A stretch of DNA of 64,000 nucleotides, taken from Bradyrhizobium xenonodulans (GTDB lineage: Bacteria > Pseudomonadota > Alphaproteobacteria > Rhizobiales > Xanthobacteraceae). Made by a program: the position numbers and the translations under genes. This document shows positions 18,691 through 27,363 of this stretch, in pieces; the first letter of the stretch is position 1, and each line of letters begins with the position of its first letter. The notes under the pieces are model-generated. The model did no database searches. It worked only from the letters and a program-made list of their open reading frames with translations, and was not told where the DNA came from. Location: positions 4,122,501 to 4,186,500 of the forward strand of contig NZ_CP089391.1 of assembly GCF_027594865.1 (NCBI RefSeq), read 5' to 3'.

Positions 18691-19047
18691 ATGAACGGCT
18701 TTCGCAAGGGTCTCTTCGCCACCATCATCGCCATCGCGTTCCCGCTCGCGCAGGCCGACGCTGCGGGCTCCACCTTCGACGGCGCGTGGAATGTGCGCAT
18801 CTCATCGTCGAGCGAGACTTGCGGCAACGGGTCGACCGTCTCGATCGGCATCAACAACGGTCAGATCGCATCGAGCAGCGCGGCCGTGACGGCATCAGGC
18901 CGCGTCGCGGATGCCGGCAGCATCAACGTCACCCTGAGCACCGGCATCAAGCGCGCGGTCGGCTTCGGCCGGCTCAGCGGCACCTCCGGCTCCGGCACCT
19001 GGCGCGGGGCGATGTGCACGGGCACCTGGACGGCTGAAAGAATGTAG
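18691..19047 (+). CDS. Hypothetical small exported protein
   Basis: This 118-residue protein has a signal peptide (about residues 1-26, cleavage near ADA-AG). The mature domain contains two cysteines (ETCGNG, GAMCTG) and regularly spaced Gly/Ser/Thr residues suggesting a small beta-barrel. It resembles in style the exported beta-sandwich proteins common in Bradyrhizobium, but I cannot name a family. ATG18691 is chosen because GAGG lies 6 bases upstream; an ATG at 18658 would put extra polar residues before the signal. Confidence 0.65.
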   Translation: MNGFRKGLFATIIAIAFPLAQADAAGSTFDGAWNVRISSSSETCGNGSTVSIGINNGQIASSSAAVTASGRVADAGSINVTLSTGIKRAVGFGRLSGTSGSGTWRGAMCTGTWTAERM

Positions 19048-19062
19048 CAAAGGATGCGGGTT

Positions 19063-19120
19063 TCGTGTCCCTGATCAGCGGCGCATCGCCTTGCGGCGAT
19101 GCGTCTCGTCCAGGACACGA
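19063..19120. terminator. Nested inverted repeat between convergent genes
   Basis: Outer arms TCGTGTCC (19063-19070) and GGACACGA (19113-19120) enclose an inner 9-bp stem CGCATCGCC / GGCGATGCG with a TTGC loop. It lies between the rightward exported-protein gene and the leftward cupin gene and probably ends both transcripts, though no T tract is obvious. Confidence 0.6.
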
Positions 19121-19123
19121 GAA

Positions 19124-19528
19124 CTAGCCGAGCGCCGCACCGTACTCCGCGTCCGTGACCGGCTCCAGCCAGGTCGAATAGACGCCGTCGAGCGCTTCCT
19201 GCATGGCGATGTGGCACATGCCGTTGGTCGGGGATGCCCCGTGCCAATGCAACTCGCCCGGCGGAATCCAGACGGTGTCGCCGGGACGGATTTCCTGGAC
19301 CGGGCCGCCCTTGGTCTGAACGCGGCCGACACCCGAAATCACGTAGAGCGTCTGCCCGAGCGGATGGTGGTGCCAGTTGGTGCGTGCACCCGGCTCGAAC
19401 GCAACGCGCGAGCAGTTCAGCCGTGCCGGCGCGGGCGCCATGATGACGGGGTCTTGCCACACGGTGCCGATGAAGTTTTCCTTGGGTGCGCGGCGGGTCG
19501 GCCGCGTGCCTGCAACAGTGATCTCCAT
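19124..19528 (-). CDS. Cupin-domain protein
   Basis: This 134-residue single-cupin protein carries a metal site. The first motif contains TNWHHHPLGQTLYVISG (two or three His and a Gln in place of the usual Glu); the second is PGDTVWIPPGELHWHG (His). Proteins of this type are often small metal-dependent isomerases, decarboxylases or carboxymuconolactone-associated enzymes. The reaction here is unknown. Its start is 19 bases from the stop of the RraA-like gene, and the two are read in the same direction, so they form a small operon. Confidence 0.8.
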   Translation of the reverse strand: MEITVAGTRPTRRAPKENFIGTVWQDPVIMAPAPARLNCSRVAFEPGARTNWHHHPLGQTLYVISGVGRVQTKGGPVQEIRPGDTVWIPPGELHWHGASPTNGMCHIAMQEALDGVYSTWLEPVTDAEYGAALG

Positions 19529-19546
19529 GGGGGGTCCTCGCTTCCG

Positions 19547-20245
19547 TTACTTCTTGCTGGCGGCGTAGCGCGCCTTGGTTTCGGCGTTCATAGGATAGAG
19601 GCCCGGAAGCGCCGCGCCGTTGTTCACCTCGTTGACGATCCAGGCTTCCATCCGCTCCTGCTCGACGCCCTCGTTGAGGACGTGATCGAGCATCGCCTGC
19701 GGGATCAGCACGCAGCCGTCCTGGTCGGCGACAACGATGTCGTTCGGGAACACGGCGACGCCGCCGCAGCCAATCGGCTCGCCCCAGCCGACGAAGGTGA
19801 GGCCCGCAACCGACGGCGGCGCGGCATAGCCGTCGCACCACACCGGCAGATTGGTGCCGAGCGTGCCCTCGACGTCACGCACCACGCCGTCGGTGACGAG
19901 CGCGGTGACGCCGCGCTTCATCATGCGGGCGCAGAGGATGTCGCCGAAGATGCCGGCATCGGTGATGCCCATGGCGTCCACGACAGCGATACAGCCCTCC
20001 GGCATGGCCTCGATCGCGGTGCGGGTCGAGATCGGCGAGGACCAGGATTCCGGCGTCGCCAGGTCCTCGCGTGCCGGCACGAAGCGAAGCGTGAAGGCCG
20101 GTCCCACCAGGCGCGGCAGGCCCGGACGCAGCGGACGCGCCCCGCGCATCCACACATTGCGCAGGCCCTTTTTGAGCAGGACCGTGGTGATGGTGGCAGT
20201 GGTGATGCCGGCGAGGGTCTTGCGGGCTTCGGGGGACAGCGACAT
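19547..20245 (-). CDS. RraA-like protein (HMG/CHA aldolase family)
   Basis: This 232-residue protein belongs to the RraA / 4-hydroxy-4-methyl-2-oxoglutarate aldolase family. The metal and substrate signature is present as GDILCARMMKRGVTALVTDGVVRD (Gly-Asp, then Arg-Asp about 20 residues on). Many members with this context are class II pyruvate aldolases or oxaloacetate decarboxylases rather than RNase E inhibitors. ATG20245 (MSLSPEARKTLAG) is chosen; upstream residues look non-native. It is cotranscribed with the cupin gene, suggesting a small catabolic pair. Confidence 0.82.
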   Translation of the reverse strand: MSLSPEARKTLAGITTATITTVLLKKGLRNVWMRGARPLRPGLPRLVGPAFTLRFVPAREDLATPESWSSPISTRTAIEAMPEGCIAVVDAMGITDAGIFGDILCARMMKRGVTALVTDGVVRDVEGTLGTNLPVWCDGYAAPPSVAGLTFVGWGEPIGCGGVAVFPNDIVVADQDGCVLIPQAMLDHVLNEGVEQERMEAWIVNEVNNGAALPGLYPMNAETKARYAASKK

Positions 20246-20483
20246 GGAAACAGACGAGCTCCGGATGGCGGGAAAGAACGCGCGCATCTTGCGAGCCGCG
20301 GGCTTTGCGTCAAGGCCCAAGAACGCAGGGCCGGAGGGCTGTTATGCGCCGCGATAACAAGGCTTTATCACGTCCCCTTGCATTAATTTATTGGACTTGC
20401 GGGCGCATTTACGCGAAGCAGGGAGAAGGCGGAACTCAAGGTCGAGCCCGCGCATTTCCTCAAGGCCCGATTTTCGACAGCTC

Positions 20484-21215
20484 ATGGCCGCGACGCTCCC
20501 CCCGCCCCGCCTTCTGCCCAGTGGCGACAGCGCCGTCACGGTCGAGTTCAGCCGCACCATCGACGACGCCGCCAACGAGCGCGTGCTCGCGCTCGACAAG
20601 GCGCTCGTGGCAAAACCCATCGACGGCATCAGCGAGACCGTGCCGACCTATCGCTCACTGCTGGTGCATTACGACCCCGGCAAGATCGGCTTCGACGCAC
20701 TCGGCGAAAAGCTCCTTGCGATCGCCGGCCCGCCGCTGCCGCCGGCTACCAAGGCTCGGCGCTGGCGCATTCCCGTCGCTTATGGCGGCGAGCACGGCAT
20801 CGACCTCGAGGACGTCGCCAAGGCGCTGAACACCACGCCCGACGACATCATCGCCCGTCACGCCGGCGGCGATTATCGCGTCGCCATGATCGGCTTCACG
20901 CCGGGCTGGTCCTATCTCAGCGGCCTCGACAAATCCCTGCACATGTCGCGGCGGCAGAGCCCGCGGCTGTTCACGCCGGCCGGCACCATCTCGATCGGCG
21001 GCATCCAGGCGGGCATCCAGTGCCTGGCCGCGCCGAGCGGCTGGCACCTGCTCGGCCGCACGCCGGTCAGAACCTATCAGCTCCACCGGAACCCGACCTT
21101 TCTCACCGAACCCGGTGATCGCGTGACGTTTTTCGCCATCGACCACAAGACGTTCGAGGAACTGGACCGCGCCGCCGAAGCCGGCGAGATCATCGCCGAG
21201 CAGGTGGTCGCATGA
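20484..21215 (+). CDS. pxpB: 5-oxoprolinase subunit PxpB
   Basis: This 243-residue protein belongs to the KipI / allophanate hydrolase subunit 1 family. The family block GFTPGWSYLSGLD and the later PAGTISIGGIQAGIQ are clear. With PxpC and PxpA it forms the prokaryotic ATP-dependent 5-oxoprolinase that opens pyroglutamate to glutamate. ATG20484 gives the usual length. Its last bases overlap the pxpC start by 4 bases (ATGA at 21212-21215), so the two are translationally coupled. Confidence 0.9.
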   Translation: MAATLPPPRLLPSGDSAVTVEFSRTIDDAANERVLALDKALVAKPIDGISETVPTYRSLLVHYDPGKIGFDALGEKLLAIAGPPLPPATKARRWRIPVAYGGEHGIDLEDVAKALNTTPDDIIARHAGGDYRVAMIGFTPGWSYLSGLDKSLHMSRRQSPRLFTPAGTISIGGIQAGIQCLAAPSGWHLLGRTPVRTYQLHRNPTFLTEPGDRVTFFAIDHKTFEELDRAAEAGEIIAEQVVA

Positions 21216-22249
21216 GCCGGCTCGTGATCGCCAGCATCGGGCCTGCAAGCTCCGTCCAGGACGGCGGCCGCTACGGCGCGCAGCGCTACGGCCTGACGGT
21301 CAGCGGTGCGATGGACCGTTTGTCGCTCGCGGCAGCGAACACGCTGGTCGGCAACGAGCCGTTTGCGGCCGCGGTCGAGATCGGCCCGTTCGGCGCCACG
21401 TTCACGGCCAAGGACGGCGCCGTGCGCGTCGCGATCGCGGGCGCCCCGCGCAATGCTGATGTCGCCGAGAAGCCGGTGGCGATGGACACGTCTGTGACGC
21501 TGAAGGACGGCGAGACGCTGACGCTGGGCTTTGCCCGCGGCGGCGCATTCACGTACCTCGCCATCGAAGGCGGGATCAAAGGCGAGCCGGTGTTCGGCAG
21601 CCTCGCGGTGAATGCCCGCGCCGGGCTCGGCAGCCCCTACCCGCGCCCGCTCCAGGCCGGCGACGAATTCACGGTCGATGCCGCGAGCGGTGCACCTGAG
21701 CTGCGCATCGAATTGCCGAAGCCTGCGAGCGGCCCGATCCGCGTCCTGCTGGGACCGCAGGACGACGAGTTCGACGACGCCAACAAGGCGCTGTTCCTGG
21801 GTAGCGAGTGGAAGATTTCGGCGACCTCCGATCGCATGGGCTATCGGCTCGAGGGCCCCGCGATCAAACATCTGCACGGCCACAACATCGTCTCCGACGG
21901 CACCGTCAACGGCAGCATCCAAGTGCCCGGCAACGGCTCGCCGATCGCGCTGATGATGGATCGCGGCACCTCCGGCGGTTATCCCAAGATCGCAACCGTA
22001 ATCACGGCCGATGTCGGCCGCCTCGCGCAGACCTCGGCGGGAACGGCGTTCCGCTTCCTTGAGGTCACCATGGCCGAGGCGCAGGACGAGGCGCGCAAGT
22101 TCGCGCAAGCGATCCGCAACCTGCCCGATCGCCTGCGCTCCTCCGACACCGTCGCCCTCAACATCGAAGCGCTCAACGATGCTAACGTTGCGGGCCATGC
22201 GGTCAGCGCGGTGGATGCCGGGACCTGGCAGGTCGCGGCGGAGCCGTAA
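21212..22249 (+). CDS. pxpC: 5-oxoprolinase subunit PxpC
   Basis: This 345-residue protein belongs to the KipA / biotin-dependent carboxyltransferase (AHS2) family and is the second subunit of 5-oxoprolinase. The family opening [35 protein letters not shown] is present, as are [10 protein letters not shown] and later [10 protein letters not shown]. Its start overlaps pxpB, and pxpA follows 32 bases later. Confidence 0.9.
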   Translation: MSRLVIASIGPASSVQDGGRYGAQRYGLTVSGAMDRLSLAAANTLVGNEPFAAAVEIGPFGATFTAKDGAVRVAIAGAPRNADVAEKPVAMDTSVTLKDGETLTLGFARGGAFTYLAIEGGIKGEPVFGSLAVNARAGLGSPYPRPLQAGDEFTVDAASGAPELRIELPKPASGPIRVLLGPQDDEFDDANKALFLGSEWKISATSDRMGYRLEGPAIKHLHGHNIVSDGTVNGSIQVPGNGSPIALMMDRGTSGGYPKIATVITADVGRLAQTSAGTAFRFLEVTMAEAQDEARKFAQAIRNLPDRLRSSDTVALNIEALNDANVAGHAVSAVDAGTWQVAAEP

Positions 22250-22281
22250 GCGACAAGACGACCAGAGGCGGAGAGCACCCC

Positions 22282-23049
22282 ATGAAGACGATCGATCTCA
22301 ATTGCGACCTTGGCGAAGGTTTTGGCGCGTGGGAGATGGGCAACGACGCCGCGATGATCGACCTTGCAAGCTCGGTCAACGTCGCCTGCGGCTTCCATGC
22401 CGGCGACCCCGACATCATGCGCCGGACGGTGGAGCTGGCGAAGGCCCGCGGCGTCTCGGTCGGCGCACATCCCGGCTACCGCGACCTGCACGGCTTCGGC
22501 CGGCATCCGATCGCAGGCCTGAAAGCCTCCGAGATCGAGAACCTCGTCGCCTACCAGATCGGCGCACTTCAGGCGATTGCGACCGCGGCCGGACACAAGG
22601 TCACGCATGTGAAGGCGCATGGCGCGCTCTCCAACGTCGCCTGCGAGGACGACATGACAGCGAAGGCGATCGCTGCCGGCATCAAGGCGGTCGATCCCGG
22701 ACTGATCTTCGTCGCGCTGGCCAATTCGAAGCTGGTGAAGGCCGGCGAAGACGCCAACCTGCCGCTGGTGCACGAGGTGTTCGCCGATCGCGCCTATGAG
22801 GACGACGGCAATCTCGTCTCGCGCAAGAAGCCCGGCGCGGTGCTGCACGACGCCAAGGCGATCGCCGACCGCGTGGTGCGCATGGTGCAGGACGGAGCGG
22901 TGGTCTCGGTCACAGGCAAGGTCATCAAGATGCGCACGGACACAGTCTGCATCCACGGCGACACGCCCGGCGCGGTCGACATCGCGCGGGGCCTGCGTCA
23001 GGCGTTGAAGGATGCCGGGATCGAGGTCGCGCCGTTCAAGCGGGGGTGA
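22282..23049 (+). CDS. pxpA: 5-oxoprolinase subunit PxpA (LamB/YcsF family)
   Basis: This 255-residue protein of the LamB/YcsF family is the third 5-oxoprolinase subunit. It begins with the signature [19 protein letters not shown] and carries the metal-type blocks [21 protein letters not shown] and [10 protein letters not shown], and finally [13 protein letters not shown]. It has a normal ribosome binding site region (GGCGGAGAG before ATG22282). It ends the three-gene operon; a palindromic repeat follows 14 bases after the stop. Confidence 0.92.
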   Translation: MKTIDLNCDLGEGFGAWEMGNDAAMIDLASSVNVACGFHAGDPDIMRRTVELAKARGVSVGAHPGYRDLHGFGRHPIAGLKASEIENLVAYQIGALQAIATAAGHKVTHVKAHGALSNVACEDDMTAKAIAAGIKAVDPGLIFVALANSKLVKAGEDANLPLVHEVFADRAYEDDGNLVSRKKPGAVLHDAKAIADRVVRMVQDGAVVSVTGKVIKMRTDTVCIHGDTPGAVDIARGLRQALKDAGIEVAPFKRG

Positions 23050-23063
23050 GGTAGAAAAGGTAC

Positions 23064-23155
23064 CGTAGGGTGGGCAAAGCGAAGCGTGCCCACCATCTTC
23101 GTCGTATCAGAGAAAGCTCGTGGGCACGGCGCTACGCGCCTTTGCCCACCCTACG
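23064..23155. repeat. REP-like palindromic element, copy 1
   Basis: The 92-base element is bounded by perfect 16-base inverted arms (CGTAGGGTGGGCAAAG / CTTTGCCCACCCTACG). Inside is a second nested inverted repeat built on CGTGCCCACC / GTGGGCACG. Two near-identical copies in the same orientation occur at 34473-34565 and 45677-45770. It follows pxpA directly and may end or stabilise its transcript. Confidence 0.9.
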
Positions 23156-23171
23156 AGAGCGTCGAGCTTCG

Positions 23172-23324
23172 CTAAAACGGGTGCACCGAGAGCGTGCCGA
23201 ACACGATCGCGGCGATGACCGCGAACGCACTGTAGAGCCCAATGTGATGGACGCTCGCCCCGGTCCGACGCGAGAGCGAGCGCGCGTAGAAGTGCAATCT
23301 GGCTTCCGCCGATAGTTCGCGCAT
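23172..23324 (-). CDS. Small single-pass membrane protein (50 aa)
   Basis: This 50-residue reading frame starts at ATG23324 with GGAG 7 bases upstream. It has a basic N-terminus (RARSLSRRTG-like) followed by one hydrophobic segment (HIGLYSAFAVIAAIVFGTL, about residues 27-45) and ends SVHPF. Composition and length suggest a positive-inside single-pass membrane peptide. The family is unknown to me. It is read away from the nitrite reductase cluster and ends 17 bases from the REP-like element. Confidence 0.55.
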   Translation of the reverse strand: MRELSAEARLHFYARSLSRRTGASVHHIGLYSAFAVIAAIVFGTLSVHPF

Positions 23325-23642
23325 GGTCGATCTCCAACGCCCCATTGGTGCGATTATGAAGGATCAACCCTGGCGGGAGGCAAGACCGCGATGGAAATAG
23401 CGATGCGGGTCCTCTGAGGAGGCCACATCGCAGATGCAAATTCTCCCGAGGCCCGGGTTCCGAGAATCTTATTCGTTAGAATCCGACGCAGCTGGAACCA
23501 GCGGGGATGACGATGAGATGACAGTCGGATGGGGCCTGCCGGACCAGTCCAACAAAAAAGTCGAAAACAACCCCATGCACAGTAGAACCGTAACGCCCGG
23601 CGGTTGCTCCGCCGGGACGATTCACCTTGGTCCTGCCGCGCC
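23325..23642. other. Intergenic region
   Basis: These 318 bases lie between the 50-residue protein and the flavoprotein gene. They contain a hairpin (CCCGGCGG / CCGCCGGG, 23596-23616, 5-base loop) that probably ends the leftward flavoprotein transcript, though it lacks a strong T tract. The remainder shows no supported gene. Confidence 0.5.
23596..23616 (-). terminator. Hairpin downstream of the nirA-flavoprotein operon
   Basis: A perfect 8-bp stem with a 5-base loop lies 27 bases beyond the flavoprotein stop codon on the minus strand. The downstream side is only moderately T-rich, so this is a weak or Rho-assisted terminator candidate. Confidence 0.5.
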
Positions 23643-25250
23643 TTAGTAGACGTCAGCCTGGAAGCGGCCGGTCTTCTTGAGTTCGGCGACAAAGCTGACG
23701 GCCTCGTCGGTCGATCGGGCCCCGAACTGGGCGACGATGTCAACCAGCGCGCGCTCGACGTCCTTGGCCATGCGCTTGGCATCGCCGCAGATGTAGAGAT
23801 GCGCGCCTTCGGCGAGCCACGTCCACAACTCGCGGCCGACCTCGCGCATGCGGTCCTGCACGTAGAACTTCTTCTCGCCGTCGCGCGACCAGGCAAGCGA
23901 CATGCGCGTCAGAAGCCCAGAGGTCTTCATCGCATTGAGCTCGTCCTGGTAGAAGAAGTCGCAGTCGCTGCGCTGATGGCCGAAGAACAGCCAGTTCTTG
24001 CCGGGCGCGCCGGTCGCCTTGCGGTCGAGCAGGAAGGCGCGGAACGGCGCGATACCGGTGCCGGGGCCGATCATGACGACAGGCGTCTTCGGGTCCTGCG
24101 GCAGGCCGAAGCCATGCGCCTTCTGCACATAGACCTTCAGCTTCTCGCCCTCTGCGATGCGCTCGCCGAGGAAGGTCGAGGCGACGCCGAGGCGCTTGCG
24201 CTTGCCGATGATGTAGCGCACGGAATCCACCGTCAACGACAGCTTTCCGGGCGTGGCGTTGTGCGACGAGGAGATCGAATAGAGCCGCGGCTGGAGCGGC
24301 TCCAGCGCCTCGACGAAGGCTTCGGGATGCGGCCGCGTGCCGGAGAACTTCTGCAGCGCCGCCATCACGTCGAGCGTCGCGGCGTCACCATCGGGATCCT
24401 CGCCCTGCGCCAGCGCACGCGCCTTCTCGCGCTGCGCGCCACCGGTGATGAAGGAGAGCAACTCGAACAGCGTGTCGGGTGCCGGCGACAGCGAGACGTC
24501 GTCGATCAGCACCTCACGCAGCGTCTTGCCGTTGACCTTGGTGGTGTGGGAGGCGCCGAGCAGCGCGATGATCTGGTCGACGAGACCGACCTCGTTGCGC
24601 GCGAACACGCCAAAACTGTCGCCGACGATGTAGTCGAGCTTGCTCTCGGAGAGATCGAATTCGACGTGATAGGTTTCTTTCTCCGACTTGCCCTTGTTGA
24701 GCAGGCGCCGCGACAGGAACGTCGCCGCGACCGGGTTGTCGCGCGAGCGGCCGGGCTCGGCAATCGTCACCGTCACGGCCGGGGCTGCCACCGCGTCCTG
24801 CTTGTCGGCCGTCTTGGCCGCCGGCGCCTTGTCCAGCTCCTCGTACAGCGACTTCAGCATCCGCGCGGTTTCCTTGCCGCCGGGGACGCAGAGATTGAGC
24901 CGAGCTTCGCTGCGGCCCGCAATCGCCTCCGAATAGTCGTGGCAATTGTAGCCGCACTGGCCGCAATCCTGCTGCGCCATCGCGGCCATCATCTTGCGAC
25001 GCACGGGGCGGCCTTCGGCAAGCTTCATCCGGTCGGCGATCGGCATGGTCTGGTCGTGCCACGGGGCTTCGCCGTCGTCGCCGTCACCGGCCTGCATGAC
25101 GGCAGCGCCCTGCTCCGCCGACAAAGGCGATGCCACATCAGGCGACAGCAGCCCGGCAAAGAAGCCGTTCAGCCAGGAGCGCTGCGCGTCGGAGAACGGC
25201 GCGCTGGCGGGAATGATGTCGAGTTTCGGCGGAGGCGTGATCTGGTTCAT
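23643..25250 (-). CDS. CysJ-like flavoprotein reductase with N-terminal 4Fe-4S domain
   Basis: This 535-residue protein has the FAD and NADPH modules of sulfite reductase alpha subunit (CysJ/P450-reductase type). RLYSISSS is the FAD motif, GPGTGIAPFRAFLLDR the nucleotide motif, and the protein ends FQADVY. Instead of the usual N-terminal flavodoxin domain it has a 4Fe-4S motif like that of RnfB (C96, C99, C103, C121: CGQCGYNC...LCVPGG). It overlaps nirA by 4 bases and is probably the NADPH-dependent electron donor to the siroheme nitrite reductase. A role in sulfite reduction is the alternative. Confidence 0.85.
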   Translation of the reverse strand: MNQITPPPKLDIIPASAPFSDAQRSWLNGFFAGLLSPDVASPLSAEQGAAVMQAGDGDDGEAPWHDQTMPIADRMKLAEGRPVRRKMMAAMAQQDCGQCGYNCHDYSEAIAGRSEARLNLCVPGGKETARMLKSLYEELDKAPAAKTADKQDAVAAPAVTVTIAEPGRSRDNPVAATFLSRRLLNKGKSEKETYHVEFDLSESKLDYIVGDSFGVFARNEVGLVDQIIALLGASHTTKVNGKTLREVLIDDVSLSPAPDTLFELLSFITGGAQREKARALAQGEDPDGDAATLDVMAALQKFSGTRPHPEAFVEALEPLQPRLYSISSSHNATPGKLSLTVDSVRYIIGKRKRLGVASTFLGERIAEGEKLKVYVQKAHGFGLPQDPKTPVVMIGPGTGIAPFRAFLLDRKATGAPGKNWLFFGHQRSDCDFFYQDELNAMKTSGLLTRMSLAWSRDGEKKFYVQDRMREVGRELWTWLAEGAHLYICGDAKRMAKDVERALVDIVAQFGARSTDEAVSFVAELKKTGRFQADVY

Positions 25251-27028
25251 GCGGACACCTGTGCATCGGCAAGCTTGCGCAGGGTTTCGCCATCATGGCG
25301 GCGCGCAAAGGACAGGAAAGTTTCATCGGGCGACGAGCGATGGGCCATGTAAGCCTTGAGCAGCCCCTCGACCGTCTTCGGCGCGTCCTCGGCCTTGAGG
25401 TCATGATAGACCTCCTGCCCGACATCGGCGTCGGGGCCGAACCCGCCACCGGTGAAGAGATGATACCCCTCCACCGTGTCCTCCTCGTTGACGGGCACCC
25501 GCGCGCCGATCAGGCCGATATCGCTGATGTAATGCTGCGCGCAGGAATGGTGGCAGCCGGTGACGTGGATGTTGACCGGCTTGTCCATGGCGACGCGCGG
25601 CTCGCACCAGTCACCGATCTCTTCGGCATTGCGCTTGGTATTGGACGCCGCGAAGCGGCAGCCGGCATTGCCGGTGCAGGCGATCAGGCCGGCGCGGATA
25701 TGCGAGGCCTCGACCGCGAGCCCGATCTGCTTGATCGCGGCAATGGCGAGCTCGACATTCTCGTCGCGCACGCCTGAGATCAGCAGGTTCTGCCAGACGG
25801 TGAGGCGGATCTCGCCATCGCCGAGATCGCGCGAGACCTTTGCGAGGCCCCGCATCTGGTCGCAGCTGATCTTGCCGAGCGTCAGCGACACGCCGATCCA
25901 GTTCAGCCCGTCCTGCTTCTGCTTGTGCACGCCGATATGCGCCATGCGGTCGGCGGCAGGCCGGGGCGCAAACGCTTCTTCCGGCACGCGGGTGAACGGC
26001 GTCTTCAGCCGCTCCTCGACAAGCTTGAGGAAGCCGTCATGGCCCATGCTATCGAGCACGTATTTCAGCCGCGCCTTGTTGCGGTTGGTGCGGTCGCCGT
26101 GCTCGATGAACACGCGCACGATGGCGTCGGCAACGGCGGTCGCCTGCTCGGGCTTGACGATGATGCCGGAATATTTCGCAAAATCCTTGTGGCCGGTGAT
26201 GCCGCCGAGGCCGAGGCGGAACCAGACACCGGGCTCGACGCCGAACCCGTCCTTCACCTCGAACGCGGTGAAGGCAATGTCGTTGGTCTCTTCCAGCACC
26301 GCGATCCTGCCGGCGCCGTCGAAGGCGACGTTGAACTTGCGCGGCAATCCGTAGAGCGAGCGATCGTTGAGGATGTGGTAGTGCCACTCCCGCGCATAGG
26401 ACCGCGTATCGAGGATTTCCTGCGGATCGATGCCCGCGGTCGGCGTCCCCGTCACGTTGCGGATGTTGTCGGCGCCGGAGCCGCGCGAGCACAGGCCGAG
26501 ATCCTGAATGCCCTCGATCAGCTTCACGGCGTTCTTCGGCGGAATCTCGCGAAGCTGGAGATTGGCGCGCGTCGTGACGTGGCTATAGGGGCCGCAGAGT
26601 TCGTCGGCGAGATCGGCAAGGCCGGACAGCTGCCAGTGCTTCATGATGCCGTTCGGAATGCGCAGGCGGCTCATGTAGGAGTCCTGCGTCGGCGCGACGT
26701 AGAAGATCCCGTAATAGCGCCAGCGGAAATTGTCCGCGGGGCTCGGCGGCGCATTGTCGAGCGCTTGCTGCCGCAGCCGCGGATAGGCATCGAACGGATG
26801 CTCGTCGCGCTTGAACTTCTCCTGATCGGCGAGCTTCTTGCCCGACGCGATCACCTTGTCCTGCGCCTTAATGTGCACGGCGTCGGGACCAACAGGCTCC
26901 GCATTGGCCTTGCCGGCGCCACCGCCGAGACCACGACCGACCCGGCTGATCTGCAAGCCAGTCGTGAAGCCTTCGAGATAGCGTTTCTGCTCGTCGGAAA
27001 AGTCGACTGAGAGCGTATCGATTTTCAT
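25247..27028 (-). CDS. nirA: Assimilatory nitrite reductase (siroheme, NirA type)
   Basis: This 593-residue cytoplasmic enzyme reduces nitrite to ammonium with six electrons. It has two ferredoxin-like half-domains and two siroheme/4Fe-4S repeats. The cluster cysteines are in ACTGNAGCRFA near residue 450 and CHHSCAQH near residue 492. Sulfite reductases share the fold, but the neighbouring nasS and nasT and the overall match to ferredoxin-type NirA favour nitrite. ATG27028 (MKIDTLSVDFSDEQ) is chosen over an upstream ATG at 27067 in the leader. Its last 4 bases overlap the flavoprotein start. Confidence 0.88.
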   Translation of the reverse strand: MKIDTLSVDFSDEQKRYLEGFTTGLQISRVGRGLGGGAGKANAEPVGPDAVHIKAQDKVIASGKKLADQEKFKRDEHPFDAYPRLRQQALDNAPPSPADNFRWRYYGIFYVAPTQDSYMSRLRIPNGIMKHWQLSGLADLADELCGPYSHVTTRANLQLREIPPKNAVKLIEGIQDLGLCSRGSGADNIRNVTGTPTAGIDPQEILDTRSYAREWHYHILNDRSLYGLPRKFNVAFDGAGRIAVLEETNDIAFTAFEVKDGFGVEPGVWFRLGLGGITGHKDFAKYSGIIVKPEQATAVADAIVRVFIEHGDRTNRNKARLKYVLDSMGHDGFLKLVEERLKTPFTRVPEEAFAPRPAADRMAHIGVHKQKQDGLNWIGVSLTLGKISCDQMRGLAKVSRDLGDGEIRLTVWQNLLISGVRDENVELAIAAIKQIGLAVEASHIRAGLIACTGNAGCRFAASNTKRNAEEIGDWCEPRVAMDKPVNIHVTGCHHSCAQHYISDIGLIGARVPVNEEDTVEGYHLFTGGGFGPDADVGQEVYHDLKAEDAPKTVEGLLKAYMAHRSSPDETFLSFARRHDGETLRKLADAQVSA

Positions 27029-27111
27029 GGTCGGTAACGAAGCTCCTGCGGCCACCCTGGGTGGCATCGACGGAATTGGCGCGACCCGCGAGCAACTCGG
27101 CTGGCTCAGAA

Positions 27112-27172
27112 GCCTGCTCTTTTGCCCAACGGTCCGATCAGCTTCGTTGCTGCGGGACTTGGCTCAGCAGGC
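27112..27172 (-). promoter_or_regulatory. Structured nirA leader RNA, candidate NasT target
   Basis: In the nirA leader the 7-base arms GCCTGCT (27166-27172) and AGCAGGC (27112-27118) pair perfectly. They enclose smaller stems CTGC / GCAG and CAACG / CGTTG. Leaders of nitrate-assimilation genes bound by ANTAR proteins such as NasT have paired stem-loops in this position. nasT lies in the same cluster. No U-rich terminator is obvious after the structure. Confidence 0.5.
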
Positions 27173-27201
27173 GTCTGTGACAAGCTGGCCGCAGTGCAAC
27201 A

Positions 27202-27217
27202 TACAAGTTGCGTGCCA
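27202..27217 (-). promoter_or_regulatory. Sigma-54-type promoter candidate for nirA
   Basis: TGGCACGCAACTTGTA matches the -24/-12 consensus (TGGCACG-N4-TTGCA) except for GT instead of GC at -12. Spacing between the GG and the -12 dinucleotide is correct. It would start the transcript near 27190, giving a leader of about 160 bases that includes the structured element. Confidence 0.5.
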
Positions 27218-27363
27218 GCTTGCTCAAAATCGGAAATGTCATTATTTCAGTAGTTTAGTGAAGTTCCCGGAACAGGTCGGATTCGGAACTCTCACGAAAT
27301 TCGAGCAGGCGGCTCAAAATTTAGCCGACGACCCCTTCCGCCCAAAAACGATGCAGGGCCGAA

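Noticed and set aside
17056..19047. 663-codon plus-strand frame over the AtoE gene
   Set aside because: It is a shifted-frame shadow with Arg/His-rich nonsense composition. Only its last 118 codons, from ATG18691, form a plausible gene.
23070..23315. Short frame beginning GKAKRAHH in the REP-like element
   Set aside because: It is produced by translating the palindromic repeat. The same beginning appears at 34479-34673 and 45684 in the other copies, so none is a gene.
23604..25352. 582-codon plus-strand frame opposite the flavoprotein gene
   Set aside because: Antisense shadow; the minus strand has the complete CysJ-like domains.
25247..27028. Sulfite reductase beta subunit (CysI)
   Set aside because: Fold and clusters are shared, but linkage to nasS and nasT and the NirA-like motif spacing favour nitrite reductase.
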